Notes: a model not told the origin generated them from the sequence alone. Shown: positions 1 to 8,463, numbered from the stretch's first letter. The stretch: 64,000 nucleotides of DNA from an uncultured Clostridia bacterium (GCA_937892115.1 CALAUI010000001.1:1-64000); one strand, 5' to 3'. Made by a program: numbers and translations.

Positions 1-65
1 TCAGTTGGTAGAGCACCTGACTCTTAATCAGGGTGTCCAGGGTTCGAGTCCCTGATGGTGTACCA
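1..65 (+). tRNA. tRNA-Lys (CTT), 5' end outside window
   Basis: The D-arm, anticodon arm and T-arm are visible. The anticodon stem CCTGA/TCAGG encloses the loop CTCTTAA, which gives anticodon CTT (lysine). The T-loop GTTCGAGTC and an encoded CCA end are present. The 5' acceptor strand lies before base 1, so the gene is partial. It starts a tRNA/5S cluster read in the same direction. Confidence 0.93.
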
Positions 66-69
66 ATTT

Positions 70-145
70 GGCCCGTTGGTCAAGTGGCCTAAGACTCCGG
101 CCTCTCACGCCGGCAACAGCGGTTCGAATCCGCTACGGGTCACCA
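70..145 (+). tRNA. tRNA-Glu (CTC)
   Basis: A full cloverleaf is visible. The acceptor stem GGCCCGT pairs with ACGGGTC, and the anticodon stem CCGGC/GCCGG carries the loop CTCTCAC (anticodon CTC). The T-loop is GGTTCGAATCC and CCA is encoded. Only a few bases separate it from tRNA-Lys, so the two are probably processed from one transcript. Confidence 0.93.
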
Positions 146-186
146 TTAGTTTACATGCAGCACGTCAACAGCGTGTCAGCTATATA

Positions 187-302
187 GTCGGTGTTGATGA
201 CGTTGAGGGTCCACCCGTTCCCATCCCGAACACGGTAGTTAAGCTCAACAGTGCCGAAAATACTTGGAGGGCAGCCTCCCGGGAAGATAGGTCGACGCCG
301 AC
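187..302 (+). rRNA. rrf: 5S ribosomal RNA
   Basis: This 116-base segment has paired ends (GTCGGTG at 187-193 with CGCCGAC at 296-302). It contains the conserved 5S core CCCATCCCGAACACGG and the later segment ending GGGAAGATAGGTCG. It lies between tRNA-Glu and tRNA-Asn without 16S or 23S in the window, so it belongs to a tRNA cluster or to the distal end of an operon that starts upstream. Confidence 0.93.
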
Positions 303-313
303 ATTTCTTTTAA

Positions 314-389
314 GCCTTAATAGCTCAGTCGGTAGAGCACGCGGCTGTTAACCGCGGTGTCGTAGGTTCGAGTCCTACTTGAGGCGCCA
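314..389 (+). tRNA. tRNA-Asn (GTT)
   Basis: The acceptor stem GCCTTAA (314-320) pairs with TTGAGGC (379-385). The anticodon stem CGCGG/CCGCG encloses CTGTTAA, giving anticodon GTT. CCA is encoded. It is the last gene of the stable-RNA cluster and is followed by two terminators. A tRNA at the edge of an accessory region is a common integration point, but no duplicated tRNA 3' end was found at the other side of the island. Confidence 0.94.
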
Positions 390-392
390 TCT

Positions 393-446
393 GAACAGAC
401 TTCGAAATCTGAACCAAAGTGTTCGATTAGAAGTCTGTTTTTCTTT
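393..446 (+). terminator. Terminator after tRNA-Asn
   Basis: The arms AACAGACTT (394-402) and AAGTCTGTT (431-439) form a long hairpin followed by a T-rich run. It closes the tRNA/5S transcript. A hairpin of similar wording recurs at 1935-1984. Confidence 0.75.
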
Positions 447-450
447 TAAA

Positions 451-477
451 GTCCCGTAATATCGGGGCTTTTTTTGA
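451..477 (+). terminator. Second terminator of the RNA cluster
   Basis: A short GC stem CCCG/CGGG encloses TAATAT and is followed directly by GC and seven or more T residues. It is in tandem with the preceding terminator, as is usual behind highly expressed stable RNA genes. Confidence 0.7.
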
Positions 478-480
478 TGT

Positions 481-1792
481 GTTTATCGTACAAGTTTTTC
501 TTATCTCATTAAATTTTGAAATATTTTTATTTGTATTTGAGGTTTTGTATATAAAGCTGTTCGATTATGTACGATTATTTTTATTCCAATACTTGCTTTC
601 CCATTTATCAGGAGTCCAATATTTAATAATTGAATGAGGTCGCTCTGTATTATAGAAAGTCATATATCTCGCTAAAGATTCTTTAAACTCTCTTTCAGAT
701 TTGTACTTTGTTCTATATAATTCTTCAGCTTTCAAGTATTTGAAAAATGATTCTATTACTGAGTTGTCATATGGAATGTGTGGACGTGAAAATGATTGTG
801 TTATGTTCAATTCTTTCAAATATTTCATAAATGATTTAGATGTGTAGTTTGAACCATTGTCACTATGGAAAATCAACCCGTCATCAGGTTTTCGCTCTTC
901 ATATGCTTCTTTTAAAGTTCTTTTTACAAGTCTGGTGTTATTTGAATTGGATGTATTATAAGCAATAACTTTTCGGGCATATAGATCAATTATTACACAG
1001 ATGTAAAAAATCGTATTATTAAACTTATAGTATGTAACATCACTTACCCACACTTCATTTGGTTTCTTTACAGTGAAATTTTGTTTTACTATATTTTCTT
1101 TCCGTTTTTGCTCTTGATCATATAATGTTTTAGAACTCGTCCTAATAGCGAACAATCCCTTTTGATGCATTATTCTTGAAACGACATTAATACTGATGGT
1201 ATAGCCTCTGTCCTTAAGTATGGCGTGAACCTTACCTGGACCATATATTTGATTTGATTCGTGATATATTTGTTCAATAATTGGTGTCATTTCTTCAACT
1301 TTAGCTGCATATTGGCTTGCATCATTCTTATTCCTGAAAATATGATTAAAATAACTTCCTTTAGACACATTAAGAGCATCGCATAATAATGTTTCGCTAT
1401 ATGTATCTTTGAAAGCTTTAATCACATTGTATCTTTCTCTTAATGGAGATGAAGCAGTGCAAGGTGAGTCCTTTAAAATTTGAATAATTTTTTGTTGCCT
1501 TTCACATTTTGCAACAAGTTCACGATAATCTCTGAGGTTAATCTTGTCTGCTTTTGTGAATGTTTCTTTTTGGGATTCAATCCAAGAATATATAGTGCTT
1601 CTTGATATTCTGGTTTCGGTATGTATCTCAGATACACTTTTCCCGTTAATAAATTTTTGGACTGTTTGATTTTTTGTTTCATCAGAATAATATTTTTTCA
1701 TGATAAAACGCCTCCTTAAAATTTTATTTGGAGCAACTATTTTATCATAAAATAGAGAGAATTAACTTGAGCTTTGAAATTTGCACAGAAAC
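481..1792 (-). mobile_element. IS3-family insertion sequence
   Basis: The element is about 1.3 kb and carries one transposase gene. Probable imperfect terminal inverted repeats are seen. The left end begins GTTTATCGTACAAGTTT at 481. The reverse complement of the right end, near 1776-1792, reads GTTTCTGTGCAAATTT. No target-site duplication could be assigned with confidence, so the exact ends are provisional. It sits directly behind the tRNA-cluster terminators at the left edge of the defence island. Confidence 0.7.
565..1701 (-). CDS. IS3-family transposase, single-frame OrfAB
   Basis: This DDE transposase of 378 residues cuts and joins the ends of its own IS. An N-terminal helix-turn-helix (about residues 1-45, with a SRSTIYSW recognition helix) precedes an HTH_21-like segment and an rve integrase core. 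The acidic triad is visible as D221 (SDVTYY), D281 (SDNGSN) and E317 (VIESFF), with the D-35-E spacing typical of the family. Most IS3 members make this protein by a -1 frameshift between orfA and orfB. Here both parts are in one continuous frame, so it is either naturally fused or has lost frameshift control. All catalytic residues remain, so it may be active. It is strongly AT-rich like the neighbouring Gabija genes. Confidence 0.93.
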   Translation of the reverse strand: MKKYYSDETKNQTVQKFINGKSVSEIHTETRISRSTIYSWIESQKETFTKADKINLRDYRELVAKCERQQKIIQILKDSPCTASSPLRERYNVIKAFKDTYSETLLCDALNVSKGSYFNHIFRNKNDASQYAAKVEEMTPIIEQIYHESNQIYGPGKVHAILKDRGYTISINVVSRIMHQKGLFAIRTSSKTLYDQEQKRKENIVKQNFTVKKPNEVWVSDVTYYKFNNTIFYICVIIDLYARKVIAYNTSNSNNTRLVKRTLKEAYEERKPDDGLIFHSDNGSNYTSKSFMKYLKELNITQSFSRPHIPYDNSVIESFFKYLKAEELYRTKYKSEREFKESLARYMTFYNTERPHSIIKYWTPDKWESKYWNKNNRT

Positions 1793-2095
1793 TACTACAT
1801 ACCAAAAACATTGTAATGTAGGTGTTGAGGTAGGTGATAGGTAGGTTGAATAGGTATATAAATAGATGATAAGTATTCTGCTGATGTGATTGATATAATA
1901 AAAAATAAACAGTATTATAATATGAATAAGTGATCAGGCTTCGAAATTTATAACATAAATGTTTGGTTTCAAAGCCTGTTTTTGCTTGAATAGGTATATT
2001 ATTTGCTTTTGAGCTTGTATTACTTCAATAATATGTGGTCAATATATAGAATATTGTGTCAAATTATGATATACTTGGGAAGAGAAAGTGATAAG
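1793..2095. other. Intergenic stretch with AGGT-rich low-complexity tract
   Basis: No gene is seen. Bases 1816-1854 hold an irregular run of TAGGT and GATAGG words (GAGGTAGGTGATAGGTAGG). It is not a regular tandem repeat and not CRISPR-like. The rest is AT-rich DNA containing one terminator-like hairpin. Confidence 0.6.
1935..1984 (+). terminator. Terminator-like hairpin
   Basis: CAGGCTT (1935-1941) pairs with AAGCCTG (1972-1978) and is followed by TTTTT. The wording of both arms and loop resembles the terminator behind tRNA-Asn at 393-446 (CTTCGAAAT near the 5' arm). The two similar hairpins bracket the IS element. Confidence 0.55.
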
Positions 2096-2550
2096 ATGTT
2101 TTCAATAACAGATTTTGATGAAATGTGTGATTATGCACATATGTGGAATTGGGCACCGGATTGGCATATGGTAAAGCAAATATATACTGCATTTCCTGAT
2201 TCATACTCAATTTTGACTCCGTTTGCGTATACCTACTTGGAAGAGTTAATTCGTTCTACGACATCAGAATATGGCATTCCATTGTTGGATCGAGAAGGCA
2301 AGAAAAATAATATAAAGGTTGGGTTAAAGCTTGTTAACCTTGCAATTAAAAAAATTCAGAGAATCAGGAGTATGTTGAATTACTTGAAAAATCTAAAAAA
2401 TATTTTAAATATGATTATAATGATCCTTATGAAGGAAATGGCCGTAATAAGGTACAACACGGTCATTTACACCCAAGGTTTTGGAGCAAGGAAGATTTTG
2501 AAAAGCTAATTCATGATATAGCCGAAATGTCGCAGTATGTAGGATTATAA
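2096..2550 (+). pseudogene. Frameshifted gene of unknown function upstream of gajA
   Basis: Reading starts at ATG 2096 after a GGGAAGAG ribosome site and begins MFSITDFDEM. It stays coherent to about 2348, where a run of seven A residues (2348-2354) lies. Downstream the coherent frame is shifted by one base and runs to TAA at 2548-2550, ending HDIAEMSQYVGL. One extra A would restore a protein of about 151 residues. The C-terminal part is hydrophilic with NGRNKVQHGHLHPRFW. The family is not recognised. It ends 28 bases before gajA, on the same strand, and could be an accessory gene of the Gabija locus. The shift may be a true mutation, a sequencing or assembly error in the homopolymer, or programmed slippage. 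Confidence 0.65.
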
Positions 2551-2578
2551 TTGTTATAATTGAGGAGTGAGTAATAGT

Positions 2579-4591
2579 ATGCGTATAACCAAAATATCTG
2601 TTCGGAATTTTAGAATTCTACAAGATTCAACGCTAGATTTTAATAGAGACCTCTGTTTGTTGTTAGGTAGAAATAATACTGGTAAAACTTCGTTTATGGT
2701 ACTGATAGAAAATTTCTTGAAGACAGGAGTTTTCGATTTTAATGATTTTTCTCTCAATTTAAGAAAAAAGCTTTTTGCTTTTGATGAAACAACTGATGTG
2801 AATGAGTTGTCAATTCAATTGATAATGACTATTGAATATGATGAGAAGGACAATTTGTGTCACTTGTCGGAGTTTATACTTGATCTTGATCCACAATGTA
2901 AAACAGTGAATTTGTTGTTTGAGTGTTCAATCAAAAAAGATAAGTTGCTTGAAGGTATTAAAACTAGGGGTAAGATGCCTTTAGATAAATATGTAACTAA
3001 TCATATTAAGGATAGTTTAGAGAGGAAAGTTTATACCTTTAATTCTATAGACGATTTAAAAACAGAGAACAGATATAAACTCATTGAAAAGGAATTTAAG
3101 GATGTTGAAAAGTTAATTGATTTTGAAATCATTCACGCGAAGCGTAGTGTTGCAAGTTCTGAAGAAAGAAACGGTACAAAAGTTCTTTCTAAACTCACAA
3201 CCGATTATTTTAATCACGCAAATATCAATGCTCCAGATAAATTTGAAAGTATAAATGATCTAATATCTAAAATGGATGAAGAATTAGGTGGAAGTTACGA
3301 AACATTCTTTAATAGCTTTCTTGCAAATGCTAAAGAATTTTTGAGTATGGGTAATCTTAAAGTTGTTTCAAATTTGAAAGCAAAGGAAATCGTAAAGGAT
3401 TCTTCTGAGGTTGTATATGGAGATCTAACCCAACGATTGCCCGAACATCTTAATGGCCTTGGCCATATGAATATTTTGTTTTTGCTTTTGAGTATAGAAA
3501 TAAAGAAAGAGGCTTTCAAGGCAAACAACAAGGATATAAAATTGTTATTGATAGAAGAACCTGAAGCACACACACATCCTCAAATACAATATATTTTTGC
3601 CCAAAAGATAGAAGATATATTAAAAGAAGTTCCCAATATGCAAACTATCATTTCTACACACTCGCCACATATTGTTTCAAATCATCCTTTTGAGAATATT
3701 AGATATATGTCTTTGAAGAAGGGTGAAGATGGTGACAACGTAGAAATTAAAAACTTTTACAATGAATTAAGCAAAAAATATGTTGGAGAGAAAAAAGAAT
3801 TTTCTTTTTTGACGCAATATTTGAGTGTGCAATCTTCGGAATTGTTCTTTGCTGACAAAGCGATTTTTATAGAGGGAATATCAGAAGGTATTCTGATAGA
3901 TTACTTTTGTAACCAATATGACACAAAAAGAAACTTGGAAGAAGCAAAAAAGAAAGAAGAGGATGAAGAATACAAGTCAGATTACATACCGTTATCCGCT
4001 CAAAATATTACTGTAATACAAGCTGGGGCTAATGCTAAAGCGTTCAGACATTTCATTGAATTTCTTCGAATCCCAACTCTTATTATAACTGATATAGATA
4101 CTGTTTATCGCAAAGTTGGCGGAAAGAGAATAACCTATCCTGCTTGTTCCGTTTCGGATACCAATTGCTGCAACACATCTAATGCAACAATTAAATACTA
4201 TTATGCAGCTCCGGAATTTGTATATGGTTGTTCAGTGCATGATGCTTGGCTTGAAAACATTAAAAATCACTGCCAAAAATGTATAAGTGATTTTGTAAAA
4301 GTGAGTTATCAGTGCGAAGAAAACGGATATTACCCAAGAAGCTTTGAAGATGCATTTATAAATGTAAATTTGGCAGAGTTAAAAGAACAAAAGGCTCAGT
4401 TGTTAGGACTGAAAAATATAGATGAGATGGATACTAGTGACGATATTTATGATTTGACTAAAGAGATAATCGATAAAAAGTCCGATTTTGCATCATCTTT
4501 ACTTTACATTGCTTATACTGATAAAAACGTTGAATGGACAACCCCTAAGTATATAGAGGAGGGATTAGAATGGCTACAGAAGCAACAATAA
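2579..4591 (+). CDS. gajA: Gabija GajA-like OLD-family ATPase/TOPRIM nuclease
   Basis: This 670-residue protein matches GajA in layout: an ABC/RecF-like ATPase followed by a TOPRIM nuclease domain that cuts phage DNA when nucleotide levels fall. Visible motifs are Walker A GRNNTGKTS (30-38), signature-like LNGLGHMN, Walker B LLLIEEPEAHTHP (near 320-332), an H-loop ISTHSPH, and the TOPRIM acidic sites FIEGISE (near 430) and ITDIDT (near 503). It is longer than the roughly 580 residues of described GajA because of an insertion with paired cysteines after the TOPRIM DxD and a longer tail. ATG 2579 was chosen over GTG 2567 because the GAGGAG site overlaps the GTG. Its end overlaps gajB by 22 bases. 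An OLD class 2 nuclease paired with a UvrD-like helicase is the definition of Gabija, hence the call. Confidence 0.88.
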   Translation: MRITKISVRNFRILQDSTLDFNRDLCLLLGRNNTGKTSFMVLIENFLKTGVFDFNDFSLNLRKKLFAFDETTDVNELSIQLIMTIEYDEKDNLCHLSEFILDLDPQCKTVNLLFECSIKKDKLLEGIKTRGKMPLDKYVTNHIKDSLERKVYTFNSIDDLKTENRYKLIEKEFKDVEKLIDFEIIHAKRSVASSEERNGTKVLSKLTTDYFNHANINAPDKFESINDLISKMDEELGGSYETFFNSFLANAKEFLSMGNLKVVSNLKAKEIVKDSSEVVYGDLTQRLPEHLNGLGHMNILFLLLSIEIKKEAFKANNKDIKLLLIEEPEAHTHPQIQYIFAQKIEDILKEVPNMQTIISTHSPHIVSNHPFENIRYMSLKKGEDGDNVEIKNFYNELSKKYVGEKKEFSFLTQYLSVQSSELFFADKAIFIEGISEGILIDYFCNQYDTKRNLEEAKKKEEDEEYKSDYIPLSAQNITVIQAGANAKAFRHFIEFLRIPTLIITDIDTVYRKVGGKRITYPACSVSDTNCCNTSNATIKYYYAAPEFVYGCSVHDAWLENIKNHCQKCISDFVKVSYQCEENGYYPRSFEDAFINVNLAELKEQKAQLLGLKNIDEMDTSDDIYDLTKEIIDKKSDFASSLLYIAYTDKNVEWTTPKYIEEGLEWLQKQQ

Positions 4592-6579
4592 CAGCTGTGG
4601 ATCAGTGTAAAAAATGTATTGATAATAAAAGAAGCTTTGTCCTTCAAGGTGGTGCAGGTAGCGGTAAAACTGAAGCTCTAAAAGAACTATTAATATATAT
4701 TAGTCAAACAAATCCCAAAGCGAAAGTAATATGTATTACTCATACCAATGTTGCTGTAAATGAAATACAAAGCAGAACAGGAAATGCATTTCCTGTGTCA
4801 ACAATTCATTCGTTTCTCAATAGCTTAATTAAAGACTATAAGAAGAATATACATACTGTTATTGGTGAGTTATTCTTAATTCCGGAATTCGTTGCTTCTG
4901 AAAAAAATGAGGATATTTCCGACAAAGAATACAGAAAGAATGAGCATGAGCGCTACAAGAAATTGTATGAAAAATATGCAGATAAACATTACCAAATGAC
5001 TCGTGAATCTGCACCTAAAGTAACAGGGAAAAGAGATTACGATAAGGATCCAAAATCATTTAATAAAATACTTAATGATGGCATCAAAACAATCAATAAA
5101 AAGATTGCCGAAAAAATATCTTCAAAAGATTATTCTGCAATAGGATATAATGATACCAAATTTGATAGTCTAAAAGATCTGACATTTGGTCATGATGGTT
5201 TGCTGAAAGTGTTTCATCTGCTAATAAATAAGTATCCGCTGTTGTCAAAAATGATTGCCGATCGCTATGATTATATCTTTATTGATGAGTACCAAGATAC
5301 GAACGCTGACATTGTTTGTGATTTAATACACGTATCTCAGAATAGCGAACTGACCTTATGTTTATTTGGTGATAGTATGCAATCAATTTACAGTGACGGT
5401 GTTGGCGATGTTGATATGTTTATTGGCGATTCTTTAATTTCAATCCCCAAACCCGATAACTATCGTTGTGCTTATGAAGTTATCAGTTTTGTCAACCCTC
5501 TACGATTGGATGGCTTAGAGCAGGAAGTCGCATTTAAAACTAATGCAAAAGGTGAAATCGAAACTGAGGAATCTCGACATGGATTCGCTAAAGTTTTATA
5601 TTCAACATGCGAGCAAAAGCCTAACTCTCATAGTTCAGAAGAAGAAAAAGCGACATATCAATCAAAAATTGATTCACTAATAACCAAGGCGAAAGAATAT
5701 TGTCCGACAGCTAAAATATTGATGCTAACAAACAAAGCAATTGCAGAAAAGAACCACTTTCAAAATTTGTATAAGGTTTTCGATGATAGGTGCTATGATG
5801 TAGGAGATCATATGGAAAAATATTTATCCTCGATCCAAGTGTTAGAATTCTGTGATATTTGTAATGCTTATTTGCGTGGTGACTATAACTCCCTTATAAA
5901 ATCAATACGATCAAACGGATATGTTATTCGAAGCCTTTCTGATAAAAGAATAATCAATGATATTATGGAGAGTATTGTAACTAACAATAACCTGTCAATG
6001 TGGAAAGCGATTGAATTAGCGTCCGAAAAAAAGCTCATAAAGTTGTCCGATAGTTGTATTAATAAAATAGAACGCGAAAGAGCTTTTGTTGAACAATACA
6101 GTAATGATGAGTTTTATCAAAAATTCCGGAAGTTGTATCTTGATGGAAATAATACTTTTAACAAAATCAAGGATATGATAGATATTTCATCAGAGGATAT
6201 TTTTGATGATTGGGAATCTATATACAAAAAAGAGCGTTTTATAAATGAGTTACTCTCACCGAATTTGAAATTCTATGAGGCAATGAATTACTCTAAGTAT
6301 TTAGCAGAAGAAACTGAATATATTACAATGCACAAAACCAAGGGCTCAAACATTCAAAATGTTATTGTAGTCATGGACGAATTTTTTTGGAATGAATATA
6401 AATTCTCTTCATTGTATTTACCAGAAAGCGATACCAATGTTAATAGAATAATAAATTCAAAGAAGTTGATTTATGTTGCTTGCTCAAGAGCGATGACAGG
6501 CTTAGTGTGTGTAAAAGTATTGACAGCTGATGAGGTTGATGCATTCAAGTGTGCATTTCCTTGTGCAGAACAAGTCTAG
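4570..6579 (+). CDS. gajB: Gabija GajB-like UvrD/Rep superfamily helicase
   Basis: This superfamily 1 helicase of 669 residues is the expected partner of GajA. Seen in order are Walker A GGAGSGKT (27-34), motif Ia THTNVAV, Walker B with DEYQDT (near 240), motif III GDSMQSIY, motif V-type MHKTKGSNIQNVIV, and motif VI YVACSRA (near 635). Described GajB proteins are nearer 500 residues. The additional length is mainly a basic segment between motif Ia and Walker B (near 105-190) and the central region. The start overlaps the gajA 3' end, so translation is probably coupled. By analogy GajB senses DNA ends or single strands and activates GajA. A role in ordinary repair is less likely given the tight pairing. 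Confidence 0.88.
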   Translation: MATEATITAVDQCKKCIDNKRSFVLQGGAGSGKTEALKELLIYISQTNPKAKVICITHTNVAVNEIQSRTGNAFPVSTIHSFLNSLIKDYKKNIHTVIGELFLIPEFVASEKNEDISDKEYRKNEHERYKKLYEKYADKHYQMTRESAPKVTGKRDYDKDPKSFNKILNDGIKTINKKIAEKISSKDYSAIGYNDTKFDSLKDLTFGHDGLLKVFHLLINKYPLLSKMIADRYDYIFIDEYQDTNADIVCDLIHVSQNSELTLCLFGDSMQSIYSDGVGDVDMFIGDSLISIPKPDNYRCAYEVISFVNPLRLDGLEQEVAFKTNAKGEIETEESRHGFAKVLYSTCEQKPNSHSSEEEKATYQSKIDSLITKAKEYCPTAKILMLTNKAIAEKNHFQNLYKVFDDRCYDVGDHMEKYLSSIQVLEFCDICNAYLRGDYNSLIKSIRSNGYVIRSLSDKRIINDIMESIVTNNNLSMWKAIELASEKKLIKLSDSCINKIERERAFVEQYSNDEFYQKFRKLYLDGNNTFNKIKDMIDISSEDIFDDWESIYKKERFINELLSPNLKFYEAMNYSKYLAEETEYITMHKTKGSNIQNVIVVMDEFFWNEYKFSSLYLPESDTNVNRIINSKKLIYVACSRAMTGLVCVKVLTADEVDAFKCAFPCAEQV

Positions 6580-6715
6580 AATAATGAGCGATTTATAGTG
6601 AGTTTATCTTGCCAAACGAAATGTCTGAACAATGCAGGTGTATGCTATCAGTCTGCAAAGCAAAGCGTATCATAGCCAGGATTCCTTTGTTTTTACATAT
6701 ACGAATCTGTGTGAT

Positions 6716-6907
6716 ATGAACGACAATATTAAAATTGAAATCAATGTTCTCAATATGATAAAGTTCAGACTGTTTGATGAGCGTGAATTTTCCCTTCTTT
6801 GTAAATGCGTTGCTTTTTATACCGCTATTTCTCATTATGAAATTCCAAACAAATACGACAGATTAAGATTAATTAGCAAAAGAGGATTTGAAATAAGATT
6901 TGTGTAA
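6716..6907 (+). CDS. Possible small ORF, unrecognised
   Basis: This 63-codon frame begins MNDNIKIEIN and ends KRGFEIRFV. An in-frame start 84 bases upstream would give 91 residues. No clear ribosome site precedes either start and no family is recognised. It lies between gajB and the RES-domain gene, in the same direction, in AT-rich DNA where chance frames are common. It may be a remnant rather than a gene. Confidence 0.25.
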   Translation: MNDNIKIEINVLNMIKFRLFDEREFSLLCKCVAFYTAISHYEIPNKYDRLRLISKRGFEIRFV

Positions 6908-6961
6908 GAGAAGATGCAGATGTGCTTTATTAGCAATAGAATGAAAAGGAGATCCGAGAAA

Positions 6962-8077
6962 ATGAGATTGACATGGTTAAATAATAAATTTATATGTAAA
7001 GAATTATATGCACCGTTTAAAATAGATAAAGATTCGGATTATAAAAAAGATTTGAAAAATAAATATGATATAGTAATGAACCAAGCAAAAAATTCCGGTG
7101 CCGATGATGAAAGCTTAAGAATTATTGTTGATTTTAGTGCAAAAATACTGAAATCGTTAGAGTTTTATTACAAAGCCGATATTGCAGAGAGCAATAATAT
7201 AATTCTTGAATTAGTAAAAGATATAGGAAACAATCCGTTTGCTGTAAATTCAGTTGTTAATAGTGATGCGTTTCCCGGGATTAAGAGTAACGAGTTACAA
7301 TTCTTTAGAAGTAGATTAGGCTCTCCCAATAAGGCATTTAAAGCAAAAGATATGATTCATTTACCTAATTCCATGAGGTCAAAATCGGGAAACTATAGAT
7401 TTAGCATTCCCGGAAATCCCAGTATGTATTTGGCTAATTCATCGTATGGATGTTGGATTGAAACGGGATGTCCGGCTGAAATAGATTTTAATGTTTCGCC
7501 GGTGTTATTAGAGGGAAATCAGAAGATATTTAACCTGGCTGTTTCATTAAGAGATTTCAGATGCTTGAATGAATTTGAAGAAGATAGAGTGCATTGCTGG
7601 CTAAAATTATATCTACTTACGATTGCGACTTCTTACGTAGTTAAAGAGGAAAACAGGACATTTAAATCAGAATATATCATCTCACAATCTTTAATGATGG
7701 CTTGTAAAAAAATGAGGTACGATGGAATAGCTTACTATTCACGCAGAGTAGACGATGAAGTGTTTGCTTTATGTGCTATCAATTTAGTGTTGTTTGTTGA
7801 TTATAATGGTGAATATTCAGAAATGATTAAGCATATGAAAGTTGATGATGCTTTCAATTATTCCTTGTATAAGCAATTGGACCTTAGTTTGAAATACAAG
7901 AGATACGAACTAAGATCAACTTATACTGGATATATTACCAATATAGGAAGTTACGACCGGCAGTATCCATACAAAGAAACTGATTTTTATAAATTTGATG
8001 AGTTCTTATTTACAACGTGGAGAGACAAGCCCAAAGGTAAAGGCAAGGACGAAATTCCGTGGGGTGTTGAGGTTTAA
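6962..8077 (+). CDS. RES-domain protein, candidate NAD-degrading effector
   Basis: This 371-residue protein has an RES-like core at about residues 114-170: FFRSRLG, a HLPNSMRS segment, then YRFSIPGNPSMYLA and a CWIETG element. In the RES family conserved Arg, Tyr and Glu residues shape an NAD-binding pocket, and proven members (for example MbcT and Xre-RES toxins) degrade NAD. The candidate residues are visible here, but activity is inferred. The N-terminal 110 residues are helical and unrecognised. ATG 6962 has AAAAGGAG about ten bases upstream. No Xre antitoxin gene adjoins it, unlike classical Xre-RES pairs. Its position behind Gabija suggests a stand-alone defence effector or an extra Gabija cargo gene. 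Confidence 0.65.
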   Translation: MRLTWLNNKFICKELYAPFKIDKDSDYKKDLKNKYDIVMNQAKNSGADDESLRIIVDFSAKILKSLEFYYKADIAESNNIILELVKDIGNNPFAVNSVVNSDAFPGIKSNELQFFRSRLGSPNKAFKAKDMIHLPNSMRSKSGNYRFSIPGNPSMYLANSSYGCWIETGCPAEIDFNVSPVLLEGNQKIFNLAVSLRDFRCLNEFEEDRVHCWLKLYLLTIATSYVVKEENRTFKSEYIISQSLMMACKKMRYDGIAYYSRRVDDEVFALCAINLVLFVDYNGEYSEMIKHMKVDDAFNYSLYKQLDLSLKYKRYELRSTYTGYITNIGSYDRQYPYKETDFYKFDEFLFTTWRDKPKGKGKDEIPWGVEV

Positions 8078-8261
8078 TTGTTCTCGGCATATAAGGTGTA
8101 TGCATTGTTATAAATCTTAATTGTTTATTTCAGGATATACATAAATTGTTTTATCTCATATAATTTAATGTTTTATTGTTTATAGAAACAAAATAGTATT
8201 ATATAGCATTTTTTCTGTAAAAAAGTTCGCTTGTTTTTTTGCCAAGTAATCACAAAACCGT

Positions 8262-8311
8262 ATAACTCGAACATAGTTCTTGTAGGAACTACGTTCGGGT
8301 TATATTTTTTT
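8262..8311 (+). terminator. Strong terminator
   Basis: The arms ATAACTCGAACATAGTTC and GGAACTACGTTCGGGTTAT form a long, nearly complete stem with a small TTGTA loop, followed by a T-rich run. It probably ends the Gabija/RES transcript. Confidence 0.75.
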
Positions 8312-8463
8312 ATCTAATTTTCTCAATTCGTTGATACACAAAGAAAATCTATCATTTAACTATATTATTTTTGATTCTTCCCGACTGTGATCTCAAAATT
8401 GTATTTTCGCACATCCGTACCATTAATTTTCCCTTTTCTCTATTCAGAACGCTTATATGACTA

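Noticed and set aside
314..389. tRNA-Asn as attachment site of the island
   Set aside because: No second copy of the tRNA 3' end was found near the right edge around 19.0-19.9 kb, so an att pair cannot be claimed.
1816..1854. AGGT-rich tract as a possible repeat array
   Set aside because: Words are irregular in length and order, with no conserved repeat and spacer plan. It is low-complexity DNA, not CRISPR.
2003..2509. Long version of the frame before gajA, 168 codons
   Set aside because: The first 31 codons have no ribosome site, and the last 50 are out of the coherent frame. The reading was replaced by ATG 2096 with a frameshift at 2348-2354.
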